This document shows positions 34,319 to 41,048 of a stretch of DNA of 41,048 nucleotides, piece after piece. Under the pieces are notes generated by a model. It was not told the DNA's origin, searched no databases, and saw nothing but the letters and a program-made list of their open reading frames with translations. A program made the position numbers and the translations under genes. This DNA is from an uncultured Roseiflexus sp. (GTDB lineage: Bacteria > Chloroflexota > Chloroflexia > Chloroflexales > Roseiflexaceae), in assembly GCA_937935075.1 (NCBI GenBank), contig CALGYB010000063.1, positions 1-41,048 of the forward strand. Direction: 5' to 3'. Each line of letters begins with the position of its first letter. Position 1 is the stretch's first letter.

Positions 34319-35617
34319 ATGCACTCTTCTGCCATTCGTTTATCGCGCTGGATCGTATGGTGCAGTATCATTGTCGCCCTGCTCACCGGCTGTAGCTCGG
34401 CGGCAACCAATCCACTGACCCGCCCCAATCCGAACGTGATGCCCCCCACGACCACAGTTCAACCGCCGATGAGCGTCACGCCGGCGTTACCGTCGTCGGC
34501 GAATACACCGGACCCCACAACGCCGCAGCCGCGCTTTCTGCGCACGTCTACGCTGCAATTCGGCGTGGTGGCGCACCTGTACTATACCGACCGCAGCCGT
34601 GTGCTGATGCTGACGAAGATCGCCGGTTTCGACTGGGTGCGGCAACAGGTGCACTGGAAAGACATCGAGGCGGCGCCGGGCGTGTACTATTGGGACGAGC
34701 TGGACCATATCGTCGCCGATGTATCCGCCAGCAATCTGAAGTTGCTGGTGAACATCGTCCAATCGCCAGCGTTCTACCCTCCCGGAAATGGCGGCAAGCC
34801 GCGCGATCCGCGTGTCATGGGCAATTTTGTGGCGGCAATGGTGGAACGATACGGTGACCGCATTGCCGCCGTCGAGATCTGGAACGAGCCCAATCTCGCG
34901 GTCGAAAATGGCGGTCGCGTGACGCCCGAAGATCCGGGGCGATACGTGGAAATCCTGGCAGAGTGTTACCGCCGCATCAAGGCGATCAATCCCAACATCT
35001 ACGTTCTGGCGGCGGCGCCGGCATCGACCGGCGTATTCGACCCGGAGCGCGCCATTCCCGACATGGAGTATCTGCGGGCCATGTACACCTACAAAGACGG
35101 CATGATGCGCGACTATTTCGACGCGCAGGCAGTGCATCCGGGCGGCGCGGCAAACTCTCCCGACTGGCTCTACCCCGAATTTCCCGGCGATCGTCCAGGC
35201 TGGAACGACCATTCAACCCACTACTTCCGCCACGTCGAGAATGTACGGGCGTTGATGGTCGAGCACGGTCTTGGCGACCGTCAGATCTGGATCACCGAAT
35301 ACGGATGGGCAACGCCGAACGACACGCCAGGGTTTGAATTCGGCAACCTGCTGACGTTTGAGGATCAGGCAGACTACATCGTTCGCGCGATCACGCGGGT
35401 GTATGAACAGTACCGCGATACGGAAGGGCGTCCGTGGGTCGGGGCAATGTTTTTATGGAATATGAACTTTGCCGTCCTGTGGGGGGCGCAGGGGAACCCG
35501 AACCATGAGCAGGCATCGTTTGGTTTGCTCAATCCCGACTGGAGTCCGCGTCCGGCATTTGTTGCGCTTCAGGGGTTGCATCAGCGTCTGAAAACGGCTC
35601 AGGAACGGTCGCCATGA
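34319..35617 (+). CDS. Clan A glycoside-hydrolase-like lipoprotein
   Basis: 432 residues. A type II signal peptide ends at LLTGC (Cys25), so it is a lipoprotein; a Pro/Thr-rich linker follows to about residue 70. The catalytic barrel has general acid Glu190 (IWNEPN) and nucleophile Glu327 (ITEYGW), the two-Glu pattern of clan A families such as GH39 and GH5. It likely cleaves beta-linked cell-surface or exogenous glycan outside the membrane. Its 3' end overlaps the convergent histidine kinase gene by 89 nt. The exact GH family cannot be assigned by eye. Confidence 0.8.
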   Translation: MHSSAIRLSRWIVWCSIIVALLTGCSSAATNPLTRPNPNVMPPTTTVQPPMSVTPALPSSANTPDPTTPQPRFLRTSTLQFGVVAHLYYTDRSRVLMLTKIAGFDWVRQQVHWKDIEAAPGVYYWDELDHIVADVSASNLKLLVNIVQSPAFYPPGNGGKPRDPRVMGNFVAAMVERYGDRIAAVEIWNEPNLAVENGGRVTPEDPGRYVEILAECYRRIKAINPNIYVLAAAPASTGVFDPERAIPDMEYLRAMYTYKDGMMRDYFDAQAVHPGGAANSPDWLYPEFPGDRPGWNDHSTHYFRHVENVRALMVEHGLGDRQIWITEYGWATPNDTPGFEFGNLLTFEDQADYIVRAITRVYEQYRDTEGRPWVGAMFLWNMNFAVLWGAQGNPNHEQASFGLLNPDWSPRPAFVALQGLHQRLKTAQERSP

Positions 35618-38213
35618 TCGTCTGCCGTAGCGCGCGTTGGATGGCGCCATACAGTTCGGTCATCTGGTACGGTTTTTGCAGAAAGCCTTCAATCGTCGCA
35701 TTGGCGAATTGATTCAGAATATCGGGTTGACTGTACCCGCTCGTCACCACCACCGCCACATGCGGCGCAAGAGCGCGCAGCGCTCGTAGCGTGGTCGGTC
35801 CATCAATGCCGCCAAGATTGGCATCGAGCAGGACGCAGACGATATCTGATAGGTGTTCTTTCAGAGCCTGGACGGCAGACTCTCCATTGGCAACCACGAT
35901 CACGCGAAAGCCGAGGTGGATGAGCAGGCGCGCCGTCACATCGCGCACATCAGCTTCGTCGTCCACCACAAGAATCGTCGTTGGCTCAGGTGTGGCTATC
36001 GGCTCCAGATCAACGGCGGCGTCGCGCCTGTCCTCAATTGTTGACGCTGGCGGCAACAGGATGCTGATGGTTGTGCCGCAGCCAGGGGCGCTATCGACCA
36101 CGATCCCGCCGTGATGGTTACGCACAATGCCAAGCACGGCCGACATGCCCAATCCGCGTCCCATCGTTTTGGTGGTGAAGAAGGGATCGAACATACGATG
36201 CTGCGTTTCTTCATCCATGCCGCATCCCGTGTCGGACACTTCCAGCACGAGGTAATCGCCTGGCGGCAACTGGTTGTCGATGCGGTTCGTCGCCAGAAAC
36301 GACTCATCGCAGAAGCGTATGCCTGTGCGCAGGCGGATCGTTCCGCCGCCTGGCGGAAGCGCTTCAGCCGCGTTGAGGATCAGATTGAGCACAACCTGCT
36401 GGATCTGCGAAGCATCCGCCTGAAATGGCGGAAGGTGCGGGGCAAGATCCAATTCAAGGCGCACATGCCGACCAATCGATACGCGCAGCATATCCGCCAT
36501 GTCCTCGACAATCCTGGTAAGATCGCCTTCGACACGCGGATCACTCCCTTTTCCAGCATACGCCAGCAGTTGCTGCGTCAAGCCGGCAGCGTGACGAGTC
36601 GCCAGCATCGCATTGCGCACGTGCCGGTAGGCGTCCGATGTCTTGACGAGCAGCAGCGAAGCAAGGTCAAGATTTCCCATAATCGCCATTAACAGGTTGT
36701 TGAAGTCATGCGCGACGCCGCTTGCCAGCAGTCCCAGGCTTTCCAGTTTCTGGGTGTGCTGAAGCCGACGCTCAAGGTCGAGCCGCTCAGTCTCGACACG
36801 TTTCTGGTCGGTGACGTCGAGAATGTAGCCAAGAAAGTAGATCGGTTCATTGAGATCATTGTAGATAACGGTGGTATGGTCGTGAACCCAACGATATGCG
36901 CCATCGGCGCGTCGCAATCGGTACTCCTGGCGATACCAGGATGCCTTCTGGCGCACATAGTCGATGATTTCGTTCTGGATGCGCTGACGGTCATCGGAAT
37001 GGATCAGCGACAGATAGATTAACCCGCCTTTGGTGAATGCTTCGGGCGCATATCCGAATTGTTCCTGCACATTGGGCGACACATACGAAACGGGATAATC
37101 CTTGAGCGCATCCCAGCGGAAGACAACGACCGGACCGCTGACGAACATGCGACGTTCCTCGCGCAGCGTCGCTTCACTTGCGGCGAGCGCCTGCTGAATC
37201 CGCCACTGGTCCGTCACATCGCGCACGACCAGCATGTACCCGCTCTGCCGTCCACGACGGTCGCGCAGCATCGTGCAGCGCGCATCAAGCACCTGGCCGC
37301 TCTGCTCTACCCGCATTGGTTCGCTCATATGAGCACTGATACAATAATCCGCCAGCGTGGGCCAGCGGTGCAGTGCATCCTGCACCGCCTGCCCGACAGG
37401 ATTCGACAGATCGAGGAGCCGACGCGCCGCCGGGTTGCAGTCAATAATCGTTCCCCGAACATCAAAGACCAGCACCCCATCGCTCAGTTGTTCAAACAAG
37501 TGGGTGTAAGCGATCGGGCGTGTGTCGATCCGACTGGAACGGAACAGCGCCAGGTAGAAGAATGTGCCGTTCACAGCAAGCAGAATCGGAGTGATGTCGA
37601 AGAGACCTCTAAACTGCTGGCTCACATAAAATGACAGGCTTATGATGGTCATGCAGAGCAATGAGCCTATCAAGAGTGCGATCTGGAAGCGATGCAGTTG
37701 CAGAGCGCTTCTCCAGAAGCGCACCAAAAGCCCGACACCCAGCAGAATGAGGGTGTACGAGTAGACTATGTTAAGCCAGTACCAGGGACCGTACTCGAAC
37801 GCCAGGCGAGGCAGCGTATCCGGCGGCATCACGATGATACGTCGGTAGAAGAAACCGTGCCAGTCGTTGGTGATATGAACCGCCAGAGTCAAAACCGGAA
37901 ACAGAGCCAGCGCTGCCGCGTGACTCCTCCTCAGACGGGCAATGCGGTCGGTGTAGGTCAGCGCAAACCAGAACCAGCATGCCGGTACGCCAACAATACC
38001 AATATATTTGACCCGCAACAGGAGTGCGGCGAAGTCTGAAGACAGGGCATTGATCTGGAAGAAATACCCCCACGACCAGATGGCGCTGGCGATCATCACC
38101 AGCGCAAACGCGATACTGCCGCTGGCTTCGCGATGTTGCAGAATGACGAGCGCCAGCACAATTGCTGCGCTGCCACTAATGACCAGAGACCAGGAGATGA
38201 GCGCGAACTCCAT
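35529..38213 (-). CDS. Hybrid histidine kinase with 7TM sensor, PAS domains and receiver
   Basis: 894 residues. The N-terminal 7-helix sensor (residues 1-215) is followed by a first PAS region (LFEQLSDGVLVFDVRGTII), a second PAS/PAC (YVSPNVQEQFGYAPEAFTKG to YRWVHDHTTVIYND) and a histidine phosphotransfer helix with His502 (VAHDFNNLL). The ATP-binding domain has NLILNAAEALPPGG (N box), EVSDTGCGMD (G1) and FFTTKTMGRGLGMSAVLGI (F and G2). The C-terminal receiver begins TILVVDDEADVRD and its phospho-acceptor is Asp797. The HDFNN type of H box fits hybrid kinases of the NtrB-like kind. No output regulator is adjacent. The last 40 residues are a tail overlapping the lipoprotein gene. Confidence 0.9.
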   Translation of the reverse strand: MEFALISWSLVISGSAAIVLALVILQHREASGSIAFALVMIASAIWSWGYFFQINALSSDFAALLLRVKYIGIVGVPACWFWFALTYTDRIARLRRSHAAALALFPVLTLAVHITNDWHGFFYRRIIVMPPDTLPRLAFEYGPWYWLNIVYSYTLILLGVGLLVRFWRSALQLHRFQIALLIGSLLCMTIISLSFYVSQQFRGLFDITPILLAVNGTFFYLALFRSSRIDTRPIAYTHLFEQLSDGVLVFDVRGTIIDCNPAARRLLDLSNPVGQAVQDALHRWPTLADYCISAHMSEPMRVEQSGQVLDARCTMLRDRRGRQSGYMLVVRDVTDQWRIQQALAASEATLREERRMFVSGPVVVFRWDALKDYPVSYVSPNVQEQFGYAPEAFTKGGLIYLSLIHSDDRQRIQNEIIDYVRQKASWYRQEYRLRRADGAYRWVHDHTTVIYNDLNEPIYFLGYILDVTDQKRVETERLDLERRLQHTQKLESLGLLASGVAHDFNNLLMAIMGNLDLASLLLVKTSDAYRHVRNAMLATRHAAGLTQQLLAYAGKGSDPRVEGDLTRIVEDMADMLRVSIGRHVRLELDLAPHLPPFQADASQIQQVVLNLILNAAEALPPGGGTIRLRTGIRFCDESFLATNRIDNQLPPGDYLVLEVSDTGCGMDEETQHRMFDPFFTTKTMGRGLGMSAVLGIVRNHHGGIVVDSAPGCGTTISILLPPASTIEDRRDAAVDLEPIATPEPTTILVVDDEADVRDVTARLLIHLGFRVIVVANGESAVQALKEHLSDIVCVLLDANLGGIDGPTTLRALRALAPHVAVVVTSGYSQPDILNQFANATIEGFLQKPYQMTELYGAIQRALRQTIMATVPEPFSDADATPEAQQMPDADSSRD

Positions 38214-38834
38214 ACTATTGCTTCGCTCACTGCCGGATTTGGAAAGAACGAAAACAAACGCGTCCGACGCCTATCGCCAACGGATTATGGTATACAGCGC
38301 TTTCTGGAGAACAGCGCATCAATGGCTATGGAATGAGGGATAAAGACCTCAATGTGCCGCGTTGCATGCCTGGAACATTCAGTGCATTTCACCGGGGTCG
38401 GATTATTGCCGACGCCAGAATATCGGAGTGCTGCTGGCTGGAAGGCATGACCAGTTTTATGTCGGGGTGCGGCGCTCATAGGGACAAGCTTCTTAGATAG
38501 CAGGACCGTCATCGTCTACAAGTCAGACAGCCTTCCTGAAGGAGTTTCCCGCACAGCAGGCGCAGGTTGACGCCTGTTGCAATGTCTGTCGTTCCAATCT
38601 TACCATGACTTAACCAGGCGCCTTCTCGCCTGGACGTTCTCGCGCGGCGGCGCTTCGCCCGTGCTGGCGTCTGAATGCCCTCAAGCGCCGATGCGCCCAA
38701 GGGGAGCGCCCTGGTCCCCAGTCCGCCCGGCGGCTAAAGCCGCAGGCTACGGCTGCCAAGCCCGCCGGCGCGGGCTATACCGAATCAATATCTTAATATT
38801 CATCAGCCTGCGCGAGCGTCCGGCATCCCGACGC
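38214..38834. other. Intergenic with R1 module
   Basis: About 620 nt without a credible gene. The piece 38724-38790 (GTCCGCCCGGCGGCTAAAGC onward, with AAGCCCGCCGGCGCGGGCT) is a fragment of repeat R1 (compare 8105-8168). The remainder before it has no recognised feature. Confidence 0.5.
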
Positions 38835-39615
38835 TCGCGTTCCCCCTCATCCCCCGCCCCCTTCTCCCACCAGGGGCGAAGGGGGCGTCAGAATGCGGCA
38901 GCATCTCGAATCCCCTCATCCCCCCTACCCCCTTCTCCTACCAGGGGCGAAGGGGGCTTTGAAACAAAGCGGCGTCTCGATCCCCCTCATCCCCCTTTCC
39001 CACAAGAGGGGCGAAGGGGGCGTCAGAATGCGGCAGCATCTCGATCCTCCTCATCCCCCGCCCCCTTCTCCCACCAGGGGCGAAGGGGGCGTCAGAATTC
39101 GGCAGCATCTCGATCCCCCTCATCCCCCTACCCCCTTCTCCCACCAGGGGCGAAGGGGGAGGCTGAAGCTCGTTGCTACCGTCAGGCAGAGCAACGACAT
39201 TATGCGCCCTTCTCCCACGAGGGGAGAAGGGGGAGGCTAAAGCCCCACGTTTTCCCTTACCCCGCGCCTGCACGCGGGGAACACGGCGCCCCTCCCCCCC
39301 CACTCCCTCCCCCTTGCCCTCCGCATGCGGGGGTCAGGGCAGGGGTGGGGCAGGGGGTGGGGGAGAACCGCACACGTTCTCTCCCCCCGCCCCCTTCTCC
39401 CGCCAGAGGCAAAGGGGGCGTCAGAACCCGGCGGCGGCCCTGTGTCTGATCCCCCCTCATCCCCTTCGCCACTGCTCCTACCAGGGGCAAAGGGGGCGTT
39501 GGAACGCGGCGGCATCCCGACGCTCGCGTTCCCCTCATCCCCCCACCCCCCTTCTCCCACCAGGGGCGAAGGGGGCGTCAGAATGCGGCAGCGTCCCGGT
39601 ACCCGGTTCCCCCCT
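38835..39615. repeat. Tandem array of nine GC hairpin units
   Basis: Imperfect tandem repeat, unit mostly 65-80 bp. Each unit holds CCCCCTTC, TCCCACCAGGGGC and GAAGGGGG, a near-perfect hairpin of 8 outer plus 4 inner base pairs. Hairpins start at about 38857, 38927, 38989, 39056, 39130, 39204, 39387, 39470 and 39546. Units 1, 3, 4 and 9 share the spacer CGTCAGAATNCGGCAGC. A wider stretch at 39240-39380 has other GC palindromes. Unit spacing is uneven and spacers are conserved, so this is not CRISPR. Confidence 0.8.
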
Positions 39616-39695
39616 AGAGCCTATCCAGGGCGGGCGAAGGCATTGCCTTCGCCTACCCGGACACATGTCACATGGCGAGTTTTCGGATAGGCTCT
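39616..39695. repeat. Palindromic mini-element, 80 nt
   Basis: Perfect 11-bp terminal inverted repeats AGAGCCTATCC (39616-39626) and GGATAGGCTCT (39685-39695). The inner palindrome GGGCGAAGGCA-TTGCCTTCGCC is the same as in the element at 33165-33254. The right arm reaches the stop codon of the glycosyltransferase. Confidence 0.75.
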
Positions 39696-40771
39696 CACCC
39701 CGCACACGCCTGCAATCGGCGATAGACGGCGTCGATGGCGCGATCCCATGTCCAACGGCGCGCATCTTCAGCGGCGCGCCGCCCTTTGCGGCGGCGTTCT
39801 TCGGGATGGCGCACAACATGACGCAGCAGATCTACCAGCGTATCGACATCCGGTTCCGCCCATTGTGCGCCAATGCCATAGGCGCCGCCTGTATCGGCAG
39901 GTACGAGACCACGAATAGGGAGCGGATAGCCGTTTTCGTGGTTGAGAAATGTCGTCAGCCCGCTCCAGTCGGTGGCAATTGCAGGGATGCCGCATGCCAT
40001 TGCTTCCAGGATCGGCATGCCCCATCCCTCGCCGCGCGTCGGCAACACGAAGCAGTCGGCGCTGCGGTAGAGTTCCGCCATGCGCTGCATATCCAGGGAG
40101 CGGTTGTAGAGGAGCACAACCGGCGGCGATGGCGCCGGCAGCAGCGCTGCCAGTTCACGCGCCGGGTTGTCGCCAGGAGCGCGGCAATCGATCTTCAGCA
40201 CCAGCACAACCGGATCGCCAGCGCGAAAAGCCGCACGATAGGCGCGCAGCAGAATATCCCATCCTTTGCGCGGTCCCCACTCGAAGACTGAGAGCAACAC
40301 TGTAAGGTCGGTCAAATGGGTACGTGGTTCTCCCGGCGCAAAGCGCCCTGGATCTACACCAAGCGGCACAACGTGGATGGGCCGGCTGACGCCGCTTGCA
40401 GCAAAGACCCCGGCGCCCCATGCGGTCGGCGTCCAGACCTCGTCCATCTGATTGGCTTGCTCAACCCACGTTTGCGGCAGGCGGTCGAATTCGAGCATAG
40501 TAAAGCCGATGCGGTAGCGCCCGCTGTTTTTTGAGAAACGATCACCTGGCGCATAGACGACTTGTGGCGCATCGAGTCGCACAGGCGCGCGCTGCAACTC
40601 GGCAATGCGCGGATGGATGCGCCCCATCATCACGTGTTCGTCGCGATCGGCGCCGTACAGGTAGAGCGGACGCACCGCCACGCCGCGCGCATCAAGACCC
40701 AGGACGAAGGCGAGCGATGAGCCGCTGTAGCCGGTGAGCGAGGCAAATGATGAGTGCCAGACGAGTTCCAT
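39695..40771 (-). CDS. Family 4-type (GT-B) glycosyltransferase
   Basis: 358 residues. GT-B fold with the C-terminal nucleotide-sugar site: VPLGVDPGRF, LSVFEWGPRKGWDILL and the PTRGEGWGMPILEAMACG motif with the Glu pair that binds the donor diphosphate. No membrane segment is seen, so it is cytosolic and likely acts on a nucleotide sugar to build exopolysaccharide or glycolipid. The MELVWHSSF start at 40771 has no clear Shine-Dalgarno; GAGAAC repeats lie just before it. Its stop overlaps the mini-element arm. It faces away from the membrane protein at the window end. Confidence 0.85.
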   Translation of the reverse strand: MELVWHSSFASLTGYSGSSLAFVLGLDARGVAVRPLYLYGADRDEHVMMGRIHPRIAELQRAPVRLDAPQVVYAPGDRFSKNSGRYRIGFTMLEFDRLPQTWVEQANQMDEVWTPTAWGAGVFAASGVSRPIHVVPLGVDPGRFAPGEPRTHLTDLTVLLSVFEWGPRKGWDILLRAYRAAFRAGDPVVLVLKIDCRAPGDNPARELAALLPAPSPPVVLLYNRSLDMQRMAELYRSADCFVLPTRGEGWGMPILEAMACGIPAIATDWSGLTTFLNHENGYPLPIRGLVPADTGGAYGIGAQWAEPDVDTLVDLLRHVVRHPEERRRKGRRAAEDARRWTWDRAIDAVYRRLQACAG

Positions 40772-40829
40772 GGGAGAACCGAGAACTGAGAAACGAGAAC
40801 CACTTCCAAGTATACCCCGATTTTGCGTA

Positions 40830-40838
40830 TGCTATAAT
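40830..40838 (+). promoter_or_regulatory. Extended -10 promoter of the final gene
   Basis: TGCTATAAT, an extended -10 with a perfect TATAAT (40833-40838). No matching -35 box. Leader about 30 nt; AGGGG lies 8 nt before the TTG start. Confidence 0.65.
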
Positions 40839-40873
40839 ACGGCGGATTATCTCACTGTGCAGGGGTACCCGGT

Positions 40874-41048
40874 TTGGCCGCGCCGAAAGCAACACGCGCT
40901 CCAGTCACATGGTCTGGCGCGTTGATCAATCTGCATCGCTGGCAGCCCAGGCTGCCGTTGTTCCTGGCGGCGCTCAGCGTCCTCGTTGCACTGGCGGCAG
41001 CGTATGCCGCTCAGCCGTTCGTCGCCATCGACGTTGGCGCGCCGTTCG
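40874..41048 (+). CDS. Membrane protein, 5' part only
   Basis: TTG start at 40874 with AGGGG (40861-40865) upstream; 58 codons before the window ends. The sequence has a short charged N-terminus, then a hydrophobic helix (LPLFLAALSVLVALAAAYAA). The layout (one N-terminal helix followed by a soluble part) resembles the start of the large glycosyltransferase at 8758-11454, so a related function is possible but unproven. Partial gene. Confidence 0.55.
   Translation, partial: MAAPKATRAPVTWSGALINLHRWQPRLPLFLAALSVLVALAAAYAAQPFVAIDVGAPF

Noticed and set aside
38835-39615. CRISPR array
   Set aside because: Spacers are conserved between units, unit lengths vary and no cas genes are present.
38577-40291. 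Open frames of up to 372 codons over the hairpin array, rich in Pro, Arg and Gly
   Set aside because: They are translations of a non-coding tandem repeat and differ between frames only by repeat phase.

Overview
The window looks like chromosome of a filamentous anoxygenic phototroph of the Chloroflexi, most likely Roseiflexus or a close relative. This is an inference from high G+C, a split MutA/MutB methylmalonyl-CoA mutase with MeaB (used in the 3-hydroxypropionate bi-cycle), BtpA, and many short GC-rich palindromic repeats between genes. No plasmid, phage or rRNA genes were seen.

Layout. 1-5.4 kb: a long interspersed repeat (R1a), an FAD amine-oxidase-like enzyme, a NERD-domain membrane protein and a GH13 alpha-glucosidase. 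5.5-11.5 kb: a 671-aa coiled-coil protein, a head-to-head pair of R1 repeats (one split by a 123-bp MITE with an exact 5-bp target duplication), and an 898-aa membrane glycosyltransferase. 11.5-14.8 kb: a 54-aa protein behind a near-consensus promoter, BtpA, a pteridine-reductase-like SDR overlapping moaC, and tRNA-Gly(GCC). 14.8-16.3 kb: a decayed three-gene cassette (TIGR04255-like protein, a frameshifted partner and a truncated HEPN protein) read away from mutA. 16.3-21.9 kb: mutA-mutB-meaB, translationally coupled by 4-base overlaps. 21.9-25.6 kb: a wrecked RelE/ParE toxin gene, a DtxR-type regulator, a TM0106-type RecB-like nuclease, DinB, a DUF983-like protein and tRNA-Val(GAC). 25.6-31.9 kb: a second MITE copy, a SAM-I riboswitch with terminator controlling metH, a class II aldolase-domain protein and a second SDR. 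31.9-41.0 kb: a frameshifted AlbA_2/Schlafen-type gene, a palindromic mini-element, a TPR/zinc-finger membrane protein, a glycosidase lipoprotein, a hybrid histidine kinase, a tandem array of nine GC hairpins, a second palindromic mini-element, a family 4-like glycosyltransferase, and the start of a membrane protein cut by the window edge.

How the genes relate. Cobalamin chemistry is the main theme: MutAB rearranges methylmalonyl-CoA to succinyl-CoA, MeaB protects and loads the mutase, and MetH uses methylcobalamin to make methionine under SAM-riboswitch control. A second theme is pterin chemistry (PTR1/FolM-like SDR next to MoaC). Promoters read by eye are consistently TTGACA-like, 17-bp spacer, TATAAT-like. 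Mobile-DNA wear is visible: three repeat/MITE families, two frameshifted genes, one truncated gene and one gene with two frameshifts. No intact new system could be proven; the best candidates for something under-described are the TIGR04255/HEPN cassette, the R1 repeats that end at start codons, and the hairpin array.
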